Below are positions 33,539-42,262 of a stretch of DNA of 54,162 nt, in pieces; the first letter of the stretch is position 1, and each line of letters opens with the position of its first letter. The notes beneath the pieces are model-generated. The model searched no databases. It worked only from the letters and a program-made list of their open reading frames with translations, and was not told the DNA's origin. Made by a program: the position numbers and the translations under genes. Source of the DNA: an uncultured Selenomonadaceae bacterium (lineage in GTDB: Bacteria > Bacillota > Negativicutes > Selenomonadales > Selenomonadaceae); NCBI GenBank assembly GCA_905234175.1, contig CAJOGX010000011.1, positions 1 to 54,162 on the forward strand, read 5' to 3'.

Positions 33539-34347
33539 CGCAAATCCTCCAGCGTGCCGATTTGCCTCGGCGTTTCCAAAAGGTCATCTTTATCGCCCGT
33601 ACCAGCCGCGTAAATCTTCGTGCGATTAGAAATTTTGAAAGCGCCGTCGGGAATTTCCGGCTGAATTTTTTTCACGTCGAGCGCATTAATCGGGTAGGTG
33701 CGGCCGTTCCTCAGAATGTAACTTTCCGCGCGAAAAATCTGCCCGTCGCGGTAGAGCATTTCATAAATAATCTGCGCCGTCCCGCTGCCGGTGAGAGTTT
33801 TAATTTCGCAGGTGTAGCGGTCGCAATCGCAGTCGGTGCCCTTGAAATTTTTCGTGAAACTTTCCCTGAAAACCGGCGCGGCGATAGCTGGCGTGGTCGC
33901 GCGGAATTTGTCGTCCCAGCAAAAAACTGCGAGTTCGTCCGGCAGTGCCAGCTTGTGAGCGATTTTGTTCCAGCCCTGACGCGGGTCAAGGTTTTCATTC
34001 TGCAAATTTTTCTCGTCGCAAACGTTGGCCTTTTCCTTCTCGACGAAGTGATAAAACCTGCCATCGCGGTAGAGAACTTCCGGCGATTTATTTTCACCGG
34101 CAAAAATTTCAGCCAGCGGATTCAGCCACTTCATCTTCCCGCTCTCAATGTCGTAGCGCATTCGCTCCATGCGCTGGCCGTCTTTACCAGCTAAAATCCG
34201 CACGCCCCATTTGTCGTCGTACTCCAGATAAAAATTTCCAGAACGAAACATCTGCCGATAATTTTCAGCGGCGGGCTGTTCCGCGTCAGCCACGGAAATA
34301 AAACTGCCGAAAAAAATAATGGCAGAGATAAAAATTTTCCCAGCCAT
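33535..34347 (-). CDS. exported protein of unknown function (family X, copy 1)
   Basis: 270 residues with signal peptide (cleavage after ADA). The mature protein is beta-rich with several aromatic YRDG-type turns and four cysteines, three clustered in DCDCDRYTCEI, which could form disulfides in the periplasm. No known family is recognised. It sits three bases after the CsgG-like gene C and overlaps the next, similar-sized gene, consistent with tandem duplication. Confidence 0.68.
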   Translation of the reverse strand: MAGKIFISAIIFFGSFISVADAEQPAAENYRQMFRSGNFYLEYDDKWGVRILAGKDGQRMERMRYDIESGKMKWLNPLAEIFAGENKSPEVLYRDGRFYHFVEKEKANVCDEKNLQNENLDPRQGWNKIAHKLALPDELAVFCWDDKFRATTPAIAAPVFRESFTKNFKGTDCDCDRYTCEIKTLTGSGTAQIIYEMLYRDGQIFRAESYILRNGRTYPINALDVKKIQPEIPDGAFKISNRTKIYAAGTGDKDDLLETPRQIGTLEDLR

Positions 34348-34350
34348 AAC

Positions 34351-35115
34351 TCAGACCTTCCTGCGCTTGCTCTTCCCGTCCAGCTTGGCGAGGACGCCGA
34401 AATTTTTGTTGTAAATCATATCGCCGACGGCCTTGTAAAGCGCGTTGCGAACCTGAACCAGGCTGTAACTTTTGCCGCCAATCGTCAGCTTTCTTTCGGA
34501 AGTTGAAGTTCCAGTTTCCTCGCTGGGCATTTCGTAGCCGCCGTCGTCAACGGTATCCGTTTCGTAAAATTCCTCGGTCTTTCTTTTGAGAGTAAACTCG
34601 GCGTTTGTCCGCGAAGATTCGCCGGTACCGCTCGCCGCCAGAACAATTTCGCCGGTCTCCACGTCGATAAATCTAATCGTGACGTTGGCAACGACCGCCA
34701 TTTTGTTAAAACCGGCGCCGCCCAAATTGCTGTCGCTGTAAGTAACGCCGCTGGGCTTCGTGCTGAGACCCGCGATACTTCCGGCAATCAGAAACTGCGC
34801 GCCGAGCTGTTTACCTGCCTGCAAAATCCTCGACGCATCAACCATTCCGCCGTGGCTGTAGGCAATTTCATCAATCACGCTTTGCAAATTTTCCCGTGTA
34901 GTAAATCTGAATCTGTTCGTGTCCAAAAGTTGTTCGATAACCATTTCAGTAACTATGCTGGCGTTGCCCAGTTCGAGTTCAGGTGAAACTGCCGCCTTGT
35001 TCACGTACGGCAGGGCTGCGATACTTGGTCGCTCGTGCAGGGACGCCGCTGAAACTTTTCCCGCGCTGATGAAAATTCCCAGCGCTAAGGTCATGCAGAA
35101 AAAAATTTTCCACAT
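34351..35115 (-). CDS. CsgG-like exported protein (C)
   Basis: 254 residues; signal peptide ends near KVSAA. This is the clearest CsgG-type member: PSIAALPYVNKAAV, TEMVIEQLLDTNRFRFTTRENLQSVIDE, then AGKQLGAQFLIAGSIAGLS, VTIRFIDVETGEIVLAASGTGESS and a C-terminal helix before a basic tail KSKRRKV. The mature N terminus lacks a lipid-modified Cys. It follows the FlgT-like gene by 13 bases. Confidence 0.8.
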   Translation of the reverse strand: MWKIFFCMTLALGIFISAGKVSAASLHERPSIAALPYVNKAAVSPELELGNASIVTEMVIEQLLDTNRFRFTTRENLQSVIDEIAYSHGGMVDASRILQAGKQLGAQFLIAGSIAGLSTKPSGVTYSDSNLGGAGFNKMAVVANVTIRFIDVETGEIVLAASGTGESSRTNAEFTLKRKTEEFYETDTVDDGGYEMPSEETGTSTSERKLTIGGKSYSLVQVRNALYKAVGDMIYNKNFGVLAKLDGKSKRRKV

Positions 35116-35128
35116 AAGAAATCCCTCC

Positions 35129-36181
35129 TCAGGTGATTCTCAAAGTGCAACTGCTGTTGCTCATATTTTCAATAAAAACGCCCAGCGTCGTGCGGCGCTT
35201 TAGGGCGTTAACAAGCTCGTAGGGTTTTTGAACGGAGTCAATCGCAAGGGTGGCGGTGACGCCGGAAAGTTCACGGACGCGAACGCTGTCGACTTTGCCG
35301 ATTGAACGCAGCTCGGCGATAATTTTTTCAAGTTTGGACTCGTCGGCGGCAATCAGCGTGAAGGAAAGGTACTGCGTAGTACTGGCGCTAAATTTTTTAA
35401 AAGTGCCGGTGAGTTTATCCGCCGCCAGCTTCGACGCCTCGGTAACGGAAATTTTCCGCGCGAGTTCGTCGCCGTTATCAACGCCGGTGCCCTCCACGGA
35501 AAAAGTTCCAATGAGTTCGCCGGTATCGCATTTAATCACGTCGACGCTGAGCGTTGAGCGGACGTTCACGAAAGAAGTTTCCGCCATAGCTTTGGCGCTG
35601 TGATTTGGAATGGCGACGGGCCTGGAAATTTCACTGCAGCGGCACAAAACGATATAGTCAGCGCCCGCCACATTTCTGAAACTTTCCAGGCTGGAAAAAT
35701 TCTCGCCGCCGGTATCTTTAACGTGCGAAAAGCCGGAACTGAGCAGGCTCTCGTTGAGAATAATTTCAACGCTCCTGTTTCGCGCGGAAGTCGAATCGAA
35801 GGCGGCGACGGCAATTCGCGGGTCGTTGAGCTGCATAATCATGGTGAGTTCGTCGATAAGCGCGCTGTCGGGATTGTCGTCCACGTCAACCAGCGCCTGC
35901 ACGCGGTAAACTTCGTCGGCAAAACTTTCGTCGAGGATTTTTATGCTTTTAACGAAGCCGCGCGAATTTTTACAGACTTCATCAAACTGAATCACGAGAT
36001 TTTCCATTAGAGTCCGCGAATCGATGAAAGTACCGGCAACCTGTTCGACGGCAAGGCGCGCGGCGTCACGAGTCGCGCTTTCCCTGTCCTCGCCCATACC
36101 GACGACCGTCACTTCCTGCGCGGCGGCACTCCCAGAAAAGTTAAACGCTACCAGCGCCGCCAGCAAAAATTTTTTCAGCAT
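35129..36181 (-). CDS. FlgT-like exported protein
   Basis: 350 residues, signal peptide ending AAAQ. Residues about 22-110 look like an FlgT N-terminal domain (VVGMGEDRESATRDAARLAVEQVAGTFIDSRTLMEN, then FVKSIKILDESFADEVYRVQALVDV). Residues 120-265 form a TolB-N/FlgT-middle-like domain (PRIAVAAFDSTSARNRS, AGADYIVLCRCSEI). The last 80 residues resemble a small alpha/beta domain. In Vibrio, FlgT builds the H-ring of the sheathed flagellum. Here no flagellar genes adjoin it, so a role in another envelope assembly is equally likely. It is the first gene of the twelve-gene operon. Confidence 0.78.
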   Translation of the reverse strand: MLKKFLLAALVAFNFSGSAAAQEVTVVGMGEDRESATRDAARLAVEQVAGTFIDSRTLMENLVIQFDEVCKNSRGFVKSIKILDESFADEVYRVQALVDVDDNPDSALIDELTMIMQLNDPRIAVAAFDSTSARNRSVEIILNESLLSSGFSHVKDTGGENFSSLESFRNVAGADYIVLCRCSEISRPVAIPNHSAKAMAETSFVNVRSTLSVDVIKCDTGELIGTFSVEGTGVDNGDELARKISVTEASKLAADKLTGTFKKFSASTTQYLSFTLIAADESKLEKIIAELRSIGKVDSVRVRELSGVTATLAIDSVQKPYELVNALKRRTTLGVFIENMSNSSCTLRIT

Positions 36182-36209
36182 GTTTCCTCTCCTACTGAAA
36201 TAAAAAAAC

Positions 36210-36223
36210 GAAGTTTAAACTTC
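36210..36223. promoter_or_regulatory. 14-base perfect palindrome in the operon leader
   Basis: GAAGTTTAAACTTC is fully self-complementary and lies about 30 bases before the FlgT-like start, inside the probable untranslated leader. It may be a second regulator site or an RNA hairpin. Confidence 0.4.
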
Positions 36224-36258
36224 CTTCGAGCATATAGTATAAAATTTTTTATTACAAA

Positions 36259-36278
36259 GTTAGTGAGCTGTCACTAAC
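36259..36278. promoter_or_regulatory. candidate operator: 8+8 palindrome between operon and XRE regulator
   Basis: GTTAGTGA, four bases, TCACTAAC is a perfect inverted repeat of 20 bases overall, as expected for a dimeric HTH repressor. On the leftward side it adjoins or overlaps a possible -35 (TTGTAA with TATGCT 17 bases on). On the rightward side it precedes AT-rich DNA leading to the regulator gene. It could control both units. Confidence 0.6.
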
Positions 36279-36332
36279 AAAAATTTTTCGCATATTTTAT
36301 ATTTGAGGTGAGATTTATTAGGAGGAGTTGCT

Positions 36333-36575
36333 GTGGATACGAGAGAAGTTGTCGCATACAGGATTCTTCAGCTCTGCGAGGAGCGCAAGGTTACGCCGAA
36401 CGGAATCAGCTATATCGCCGGTATTCCACAATCTACCGTGAAGAGCATTCTGAACGGCGAAAGTAAAAACCCTGGAACGGTCACCATAAAAAAGTTGTGT
36501 GACGGATTTGAAATCACTCTGGGGGAATTTTTTTCAACGTCAGAGTTTGACAATCTTGAACAGGAGATTAAGTAA
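36333..36575 (+). CDS. XRE-family helix-turn-helix regulator
   Basis: 80 residues from a GTG start that follows AGGAGG by 7 bases. The HTH is complete: RILQLCEERKVTPNGISYIAGIPQSTVKSILNG, with the recognition helix in IPQSTVKSILNG, followed by TIKKLCDGFEITLGEFF, typical of Cro/cI-type regulators. It is divergent from the secreted-protein operon with a 150-base gap that contains the palindromes, so local control is the simplest hypothesis. Similar stand-alone XRE proteins occur in many Firmicutes. Confidence 0.9.
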   Translation: MDTREVVAYRILQLCEERKVTPNGISYIAGIPQSTVKSILNGESKNPGTVTIKKLCDGFEITLGEFFSTSEFDNLEQEIK

Positions 36576-36664
36576 TTGAGAACAAACAGCAGAGATTTTA
36601 ACAAAAAAAATGAGCCCCACTGAACTTGCTCCACTTCATGCGGAATCATGAGGCTAAAAAAATT

Positions 36665-36708
36665 GCCCGCAGGCCGTCACGTACGTACCTTGCGGGCTTT
36701 TATTTTTT
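36665..36708. terminator. bidirectional terminator
   Basis: GCCCGCA (36665-36671) pairs with TGCGGGC (36691-36697); T-rich run to the right and AAAAAAATT to the left, serving both the XRE gene and the convergent small protein gene. The loop contains ACGTACGTAC. Confidence 0.7.
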
Positions 36709-36719
36709 ACGATATGAAA

Positions 36720-37019
36720 TTATTTCTTGCCGGACTTCGCGCTGGGTGCTGGCTTTTCGGCTTTTTCAGGCTTATCAGCTTTTTCAAGTTTGTCAGTCTT
36801 AGCCGGTGCCGGAGGCGGCGGAATAACTTCGGTGATAATGTCAACCAGCGCGACTTTCATGACGCTCAAAACTTCGTTCAGCACAGCGTTATATAAATCT
36901 CCGCCGTCGACTACGCCGCGCCCGTTTTCGGTTATGAAAAATTTTTTCGGGGTATCGTTCGCCTTCAAAGCGGCGTCAATTTTCGCGGCAACAATTTTCG
37001 CAAGCTGCTCCTTGCCCAT
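36720..37019 (-). CDS. small protein of unknown function with Lys/Pro-rich tail
   Basis: 99 residues from ATG 37019 (GGAGCG nine bases upstream); five more in-frame codons exist upstream. The first 60 residues are predicted alpha/beta (EQLAKIVAAKIDAALKAND, FITENGRGVVDGGDLYNAVLNEVLSVMKVALVDIITEV). After a proline run the tail is a low-complexity series of K-x-(D/E)-K-P units ending SAKSGKK, probably disordered. The positive tail could contact nucleic acid or membrane, but that is a guess. No family recognised. Confidence 0.65.
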   Translation of the reverse strand: MGKEQLAKIVAAKIDAALKANDTPKKFFITENGRGVVDGGDLYNAVLNEVLSVMKVALVDIITEVIPPPPAPAKTDKLEKADKPEKAEKPAPSAKSGKK

Positions 37020-37078
37020 AATCTCACGCTCCAAAATTTTTTGCTGATTTTATCAGACAATCGGCGCCGCGTCAAATT

Positions 37079-38269
37079 TTACTGCCGTTGCTGCACGAAG
37101 CTTATAAATTCCTGCACCGCCTCGAAGGTTGCTGCGCGCGCCGTGTACATCTGGTTTCCCATTGACGGCGCCATTATTTCCGGCATTCGCTCGCACATGA
37201 TTATTCTGTCGCCGTAGCGTTGCAAAATTTCCTCGTGCGAATGTGCGTAGCTGTGCAAATCGCGGCGGCTGGAAAATACGCAGTAGCAGCGTTCGCCGCT
37301 GTCTGGGAGCTGACGTTTATCCGTGGTAATCATATCCGCCCAAATCTGGTAAACGTCCGTGGAATAGGCGACGTTCATCATTTCCGTGGTGTAGCCGCCA
37401 GCAGGGCGCATGTTGACTTCCAGCGCGACGAAATCGCCGACTTCGCCAAGAGTTTCATGACGCTTCGTCAGCTGAAAAAATTCCAGGTGGACGAAACGAT
37501 TTTTCACGCCGAACGCCTTCAACGCCGCGCGCCCGTACTTCCTCAGCGCGTCCGGCACGTGGTCTATCGTGTAGTACGAAAGTTCCAGATTCTGTAAAAC
37601 TATGTCCATTGCGGAGGGCGGCCACGCTGACATTGACTCGAAGAGCGGCTCGGAATTGCTGTCGACAATCGCGTCGTACGAGCGAATATTTCCCGTGATA
37701 AATTCTTCCATGACGTAGGGAATTTCCGGCAGTGTGGCGAAAAAATTTTCCAGCTGCGCGGCGTCTTCGAGCTTGTAGGTATCGTTCGCGCCAACGCCGA
37801 CGTCCGGCTTGACGATAACGGGGTAGCCAACCTCGGCGATAAAATTTTCAGCGGCGTCAAGCGTGGTGACTTTGTGCAGGCGCGCAGTAGGAATCTGAGC
37901 GAGCGCGTAATATTTTTTCATTTCCGATTTATGTTTTATGCGGCTGACGTTTTCAAACTGCTCGCCCGTCGTTATGTGAAAGTCCGTCCGAAGCCGCGCG
38001 TCCTGCTCAATCCAGAACTCGTTGTTCGACTCCAGCCAGTCGATTTTGCCGTACTTGAAACTAAAAAAAGCAACTGCCCTGAAAACCTCGTCGTAGTTAC
38101 TCAAATCCGAAATGAAATAGTATTCCGCCAGCGCCGCCTTAAGCTCCTCGTGAAGTTCCGCGAATGGCGTGTCGCCAATGCCAAGCACGGTGACGCCATT
38201 TTTTTTGAGCCGGTCGCAGAATTTCCAGTAGTGCGCGGGAAACTGTGGGGATATGAAAATAAAATTCAT
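37079..38269 (-). CDS. ATP-grasp carboxylate-amine ligase-like protein
   Basis: 396 residues. N-terminal Rossmann-like part ([21 protein letters not shown]), then the ATP-grasp fold: KHKSEMKKYYALAQIPTAR, YPVIVKPDVGVGANDTYKL with the ATP-binding Lys, EIPYVMEEFITGNIRSYDA, and the metal-binding ALEVNMRPAGGYTTEM. Enzymes of this class ligate a carboxylate to an amine through an acyl phosphate. Start 38269 overlaps the stop of the esterase gene upstream (ATGA), so the pair is co-translated and may make or trim the same peptide-like or ester metabolite. Confidence 0.85.
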   Translation of the reverse strand: MNFIFISPQFPAHYWKFCDRLKKNGVTVLGIGDTPFAELHEELKAALAEYYFISDLSNYDEVFRAVAFFSFKYGKIDWLESNNEFWIEQDARLRTDFHITTGEQFENVSRIKHKSEMKKYYALAQIPTARLHKVTTLDAAENFIAEVGYPVIVKPDVGVGANDTYKLEDAAQLENFFATLPEIPYVMEEFITGNIRSYDAIVDSNSEPLFESMSAWPPSAMDIVLQNLELSYYTIDHVPDALRKYGRAALKAFGVKNRFVHLEFFQLTKRHETLGEVGDFVALEVNMRPAGGYTTEMMNVAYSTDVYQIWADMITTDKRQLPDSGERCYCVFSSRRDLHSYAHSHEEILQRYGDRIIMCERMPEIMAPSMGNQMYTARAATFEAVQEFISFVQQRQ

Positions 38270-39018
38270 CGTGGCTCCTCCTTTAAAAATTCGGGCAGGA
38301 AGTACAGAATTTGACGGTTCCACCAAATCCAGTCGTGATCCACGTCAAAGCCCCAGAAATCCGTCCACGCGTTAATTTTTTTCTCCGCAAAAATATCGCG
38401 CAGAATTGCCGTCGTCCGCAAGCCCTCTTCTTCCCAGCGCCCCTGCCCGATGCAAAGGATAATTTTTTTCGCATTGTAAAGCGCAATGTACGGGTGCTCC
38501 GGCGGCATGCTGGCGAGAAAATCTACCGGCGAATTGTCGTAGAGCGTAGGATTGAGCCAGCCGCTGAAAAAAGTTTTCGCGTCGTAAACGCCAGACATCG
38601 ACAGCATTCCCGCGAAAAGTTCCGGCCGACGCAGAAATAAAATCGCCGCGTGAAGTCCGCCCAAACTGCAGCCCGCCGCTACTGGCAGCCGCCCAGAAGA
38701 ATTTTTCGCGCGCACGAAAGGAATAACTTCCTCGACGATATAGCGGTAGTAACTTTCCTGCCGCGCCGCCCGCCATTCTTTGTCACCGTAAAAGTTCGAC
38801 CACGTTTCGGCGTCAACCGCGTCAACGCAGAAAAGCTGAATCTGCCCGCCGTCGATAAAATTTTTCAGCGTCTCAATCATTCCGAAATTCTCGAAGTTGT
38901 CGCTCATCGCGTCCTGTGTCGGAAAAATCAGGAAGGGGACTCCGCCTTCGCCGTAAATCTTTATCGTCATGTCCCGCTGTAAATTGCCGCTGTGCCAACG
39001 CTCTTCGATTTTATTCAA
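38266..39018 (-). CDS. esterase of the putative esterase (EstD/Fes) fold
   Basis: About 250 residues of an alpha/beta hydrolase. Signposts are [21 protein letters not shown] near the N terminus, the nucleophile elbow GCSLGGLHA, and DVDHDWIWW with the likely catalytic His near the end. The start is uncertain: TTG 39018 is preceded by GAGGG, while the longer frame to 39147 would start at a TTG inside the uvrA promoter region and looks unlikely. It shares a four-base overlap with the ATP-grasp gene; the two form one leftward unit, divergent from uvrA. Confidence 0.82.
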   Translation of the reverse strand: MNKIEERWHSGNLQRDMTIKIYGEGGVPFLIFPTQDAMSDNFENFGMIETLKNFIDGGQIQLFCVDAVDAETWSNFYGDKEWRAARQESYYRYIVEEVIPFVRAKNSSGRLPVAAGCSLGGLHAAILFLRRPELFAGMLSMSGVYDAKTFFSGWLNPTLYDNSPVDFLASMPPEHPYIALYNAKKIILCIGQGRWEEEGLRTTAILRDIFAEKKINAWTDFWGFDVDHDWIWWNRQILYFLPEFLKEEPR

Positions 39019-39176
39019 AAAAATTCCCTCTATTAACGGAAAATCTGAGTCAGTGTTATATTCGCCGGAGTCGTGAAAATTCCTGTAACTGGAAACCGCC
39101 GCGCAAATTTCGTTTTGATTTGCATAAAACGGCGGAAAAGTGTACAATGGCGCAAATTTTTAGCGGAGGTAATATT

Positions 39177-41690
39177 TTGGATTCCATAAAAATTCGCGGG
39201 GCGCGCGTCCACAATCTCAAGAACATCGACGTTGAAATTCCGCGCGAAAAATTTGTAGTTATCACGGGCGTCAGCGGCAGCGGCAAAAGTTCCCTGGCGT
39301 TCGACACAATTTACGCCGAAGGGCAGCGCCGCTACATGGAAAGCCTTTCCAGTTACGCGCGCCAGTTCCTCGGTCTGCCCGATAAGCCGGACGTTGAGCA
39401 AATCGAAGGGCTCAGCCCAGCCATCGCCATAAACCAGAAAACGACCAACAACAATCCGCGCTCGACCGTCGGCACCGTCACCGAAATTTACGATTATCTC
39501 AGACTTTTGTTCGCGCGAATCGGTAAGCCGCACTGCCCGAAATGCGGTAAGCCCGTCACGCCGCAAAGTCTTGACCAGATTCTCGCGCAGATTTTGAAAC
39601 TTCCCGAAGGCACGCGCTTTACGCTTTTGGCGCCAATCGTCAGCCAGCAGAAGGGCACGCACAAGGAAACTTTCGACCGGCTGAAAAATTCCGGCTTCGT
39701 ACGCGTGCAGGTGGACGGCGAACTCCGCGAACTCGACGAGAAAATTAAGCTCGCCAAAACCCAAAAGCATAACATTGAACTCGTCGTAGACCGCCTTGTT
39801 ATTCGCGACGGGATTCGCTCGCGGCTGGCTGATTCGCTGGAAACTGCGCTGAAATTCGGCGGCGGTATCGTCTACGCAAAAACCGACAGCGAAACTCTGA
39901 CGTTCAGCGAAAAAAATGCCTGCGTCGACTGCGGAATCAGTCTGCCAGAAATTGAGCCGCAGCTTTTTTCGTTCAACAGCCCGCGCGGCGCCTGCCAGAC
40001 TTGCGGCGGACTCGGCAGGATTTTCAGGCAGCTCAACTGGGAAACCATGTTCGAGTGGATGCAGGCGATACACAATTTCAAAACCAACGAAGACGGCTTC
40101 GAGCTTTGCCCCGACTGCCACGGCAACCGACTCAATCCAGCCGCGCTCGCCGTCACCGTCGACGAAAAAAATATCGCGCAGATTGTTGACATGTCCGTTG
40201 AAACCTGCGGAGATTTTTTCGTTGAGTTGGAAAATCACCTCGACGAGACCGATAAAAAAATTTCGCGGCAGGTGCTCAAGGAAATTAAATCCCGCCTGAA
40301 ATTCCTCCGCGACGTTGGCTTGGAATATCTCACGCTGTCAAGAAAATCTGCGACGCTCAGCGGCGGCGAGTTCCAGCGAATCCGGCTGGCGACGCAAATT
40401 GGCTCGGCTTTAACCGGCGTGCTCTACGTACTTGACGAGCCGTCGATTGGACTTCACCAGCACGATAACGAAAAACTTTTGGAGACGCTGAAAAATCTGC
40501 GCGACCTCGGCAACACGCTGCTTGTGGTTGAGCACGACGAAGAAACCATGCGCGCGGCGGATATGCTCGTGGACATTGGGCGCGGCGCCGGTAAACAGGG
40601 CGGCGAAGTCATCGCGCAGGGCACCGCCGACGAAGTTGCGCAGAATAAAAATTCGCTGACCGGCGACTACCTCAGCGGCCGCGAAAAAATTCCCGTCCCA
40701 GAAACCCGCCGCACTGCTGAAAATTTTCTCGAATTTAAAAATATCAGCGCGAATAACATTCACGGGCTCGACGTTCGCGTTCCGCTGGAAATTCTCACGG
40801 TGATAACCGGCGTCAGCGGCTCCGGCAAATCCACGCTCGTCGACGAAATTATTTACCCCGCGCTTATCAAAGACCCCGACGCGCTGAAAAAATTCGGCGT
40901 CAGCACGGTGATTAAAATCGACCAGGACCCGATTGGAAGGACGCCGCGTTCCAACGTCGTCACCTACACGAAAGTTTTCGACAGAATTAGAAGTCTTTTC
41001 GCCGAGACGCAGGGCGCCAAAGTTCGCGGCTACAATTCCAGCCGGTTCAGCTTCAACGTCAAGGGCGGGCGCTGCGAAACCTGCGGCGGCAACGGCGTTT
41101 TGAAAATCCCCATGAATTTTCTGCCCGATGTTTATGTGACCTGCGACGTCTGCCACGGCGCGCGCTTCAACGCTGAAACTCTCGAAGTCCGCTACAGGGG
41201 CAAAAATATCGCGGAAGTTCTGGCTATGACGGTTGACGAAGCGCTGGAATTTTTTAGCAACCTGCCGGCGATTTCGCGAATGCTCCAGGTTCTCAGCGAC
41301 GTTGGTTTAGGTTACATTGAACTCGGTCAGCCTGCGAATACGCTCAGCGGCGGCGAATCTCAGCGCGTAAAACTTGCGGCTCAGCTTGCCCGCCCGATAA
41401 CGCAGCTCAAAAATATTTACATCATGGACGAGCCGACGACCGGTCTGCACTTCGACGACGTGAAAAAATTAATCGCCGTGGTTCAGCGGCTGGTTGAGCG
41501 CGGCGACTCTGTTATAATTATTGAGCATAATCTTGACGTGATTAAAAACGCGGATTATATTATTGATTTGGGCCCCGACGGCGGCGACAGGGGCGGCCAG
41601 CTTGTTGCCTGCGGCACGCCTGAAATTGTCGCGCAGGTTGAAAATTCCTACACGGGGCAGGCACTGAAAAATATTCTGGGAGGAAAATAA
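39177..41690 (+). CDS. uvrA: excinuclease ABC subunit A (UvrA), short insertion domain
   Basis: Damage-recognition ATPase of nucleotide excision repair. The TTG start at 39177 follows GGAGGT; the product is 837 residues against about 940 for most UvrA. The first NBD has GVSGSGKSS (31-39). The UvrB-binding region (about 118-230) is present, as is a zinc module (CVDC at about 249, CQTC at about 273) and signature [11 protein letters not shown]. The second NBD repeats these ([29 protein letters not shown]). Between GGLGR (281) and CPDCHGNRL (311) only about 30 residues remain where a DNA-contacting insertion domain of 100 or more normally sits. HD-domain gene follows after one base. Confidence 0.93.
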   Translation: MDSIKIRGARVHNLKNIDVEIPREKFVVITGVSGSGKSSLAFDTIYAEGQRRYMESLSSYARQFLGLPDKPDVEQIEGLSPAIAINQKTTNNNPRSTVGTVTEIYDYLRLLFARIGKPHCPKCGKPVTPQSLDQILAQILKLPEGTRFTLLAPIVSQQKGTHKETFDRLKNSGFVRVQVDGELRELDEKIKLAKTQKHNIELVVDRLVIRDGIRSRLADSLETALKFGGGIVYAKTDSETLTFSEKNACVDCGISLPEIEPQLFSFNSPRGACQTCGGLGRIFRQLNWETMFEWMQAIHNFKTNEDGFELCPDCHGNRLNPAALAVTVDEKNIAQIVDMSVETCGDFFVELENHLDETDKKISRQVLKEIKSRLKFLRDVGLEYLTLSRKSATLSGGEFQRIRLATQIGSALTGVLYVLDEPSIGLHQHDNEKLLETLKNLRDLGNTLLVVEHDEETMRAADMLVDIGRGAGKQGGEVIAQGTADEVAQNKNSLTGDYLSGREKIPVPETRRTAENFLEFKNISANNIHGLDVRVPLEILTVITGVSGSGKSTLVDEIIYPALIKDPDALKKFGVSTVIKIDQDPIGRTPRSNVVTYTKVFDRIRSLFAETQGAKVRGYNSSRFSFNVKGGRCETCGGNGVLKIPMNFLPDVYVTCDVCHGARFNAETLEVRYRGKNIAEVLAMTVDEALEFFSNLPAISRMLQVLSDVGLGYIELGQPANTLSGGESQRVKLAAQLARPITQLKNIYIMDEPTTGLHFDDVKKLIAVVQRLVERGDSVIIIEHNLDVIKNADYIIDLGPDGGDRGGQLVACGTPEIVAQVENSYTGQALKNILGGK

Positions 41691-41691
41691 A

Positions 41692-42246
41692 TTGAGCAAA
41701 CTTACACTGGAACGCGCGAAAGAAATTTTGCACAAGCACACGACGGAGCCGCACCTTTTCACGCACGCGGCGGCGGTCTCGGCGGCAATGGGGGCGATGG
41801 CGGAGCACTTCGGCGCGGACAAGGAACACTGGCAGGCGATTGGATACCTGCACGACGTAGATTTTGAAAAATTTCCGGCGGAACACTGCCAGCACGTGCG
41901 CGAACTCCTTGAGCCCGAAGGCGTTGACGACGCGGACATTGACACGATAATTTCGCACGCGTACGGTCTGCACCCCGTCAGCGTCAAGCCGGAAACTGAC
42001 TGCCAGAAAAGTTTGTTCGCAGTCGACGAGCTTACGGGAATCGTCCACGCGTATTCTCTTATGCGGCCGGAAAAATTCGATGGCATGAACGTCAAAAGTC
42101 TCAAGAAAAAGTTCAAGGACAAAAGATTTGCCGCGAAGTGCAACCGCGAAGTTATAACAAAGGGCGTCGAGGATTTGGGCATGACGCTCGATGAAGTTAT
42201 GGAACTTTGCATAAAAGGAATGAGCGAGCATGCCGACGAACTCTAG
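41692..42246 (+). CDS. HD-domain phosphohydrolase-like protein
   Basis: 184 residues from a TTG start with GGAGG about 8 bases upstream, immediately after uvrA. The metal-binding HD motif is LHDVDFEKFP (about 53-62), with a preceding HLFTHAAAVSAAM and later IISHAYGLHP histidines. HD proteins are usually phosphohydrolases acting on nucleotides; the substrate is not known. It is coupled to uvrA and may be a nucleotide-cleaning enzyme, but context alone cannot decide. Confidence 0.88.
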   Translation: MSKLTLERAKEILHKHTTEPHLFTHAAAVSAAMGAMAEHFGADKEHWQAIGYLHDVDFEKFPAEHCQHVRELLEPEGVDDADIDTIISHAYGLHPVSVKPETDCQKSLFAVDELTGIVHAYSLMRPEKFDGMNVKSLKKKFKDKRFAAKCNREVITKGVEDLGMTLDEVMELCIKGMSEHADEL

Positions 42247-42262
42247 ACGCGGGAAAATTTTT

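Noticed and set aside
30782-36181. curli secretion system based on CsgG-like proteins
   Set aside because: No lipobox cysteines, no csgA/B/E/F genes, and several diverged TolB-N-like copies instead of one CsgG.
39018-39147. N-terminal extension of the esterase
   Set aside because: Begins with TTG in the uvrA promoter region with no ribosome site; TTG 39018 with GAGGG upstream fits better.
39033-40238. 401-codon minus-strand open frame opposite uvrA
   Set aside because: Shadow of uvrA codon bias; no ribosome site, no recognisable domain, and uvrA is unmistakable.
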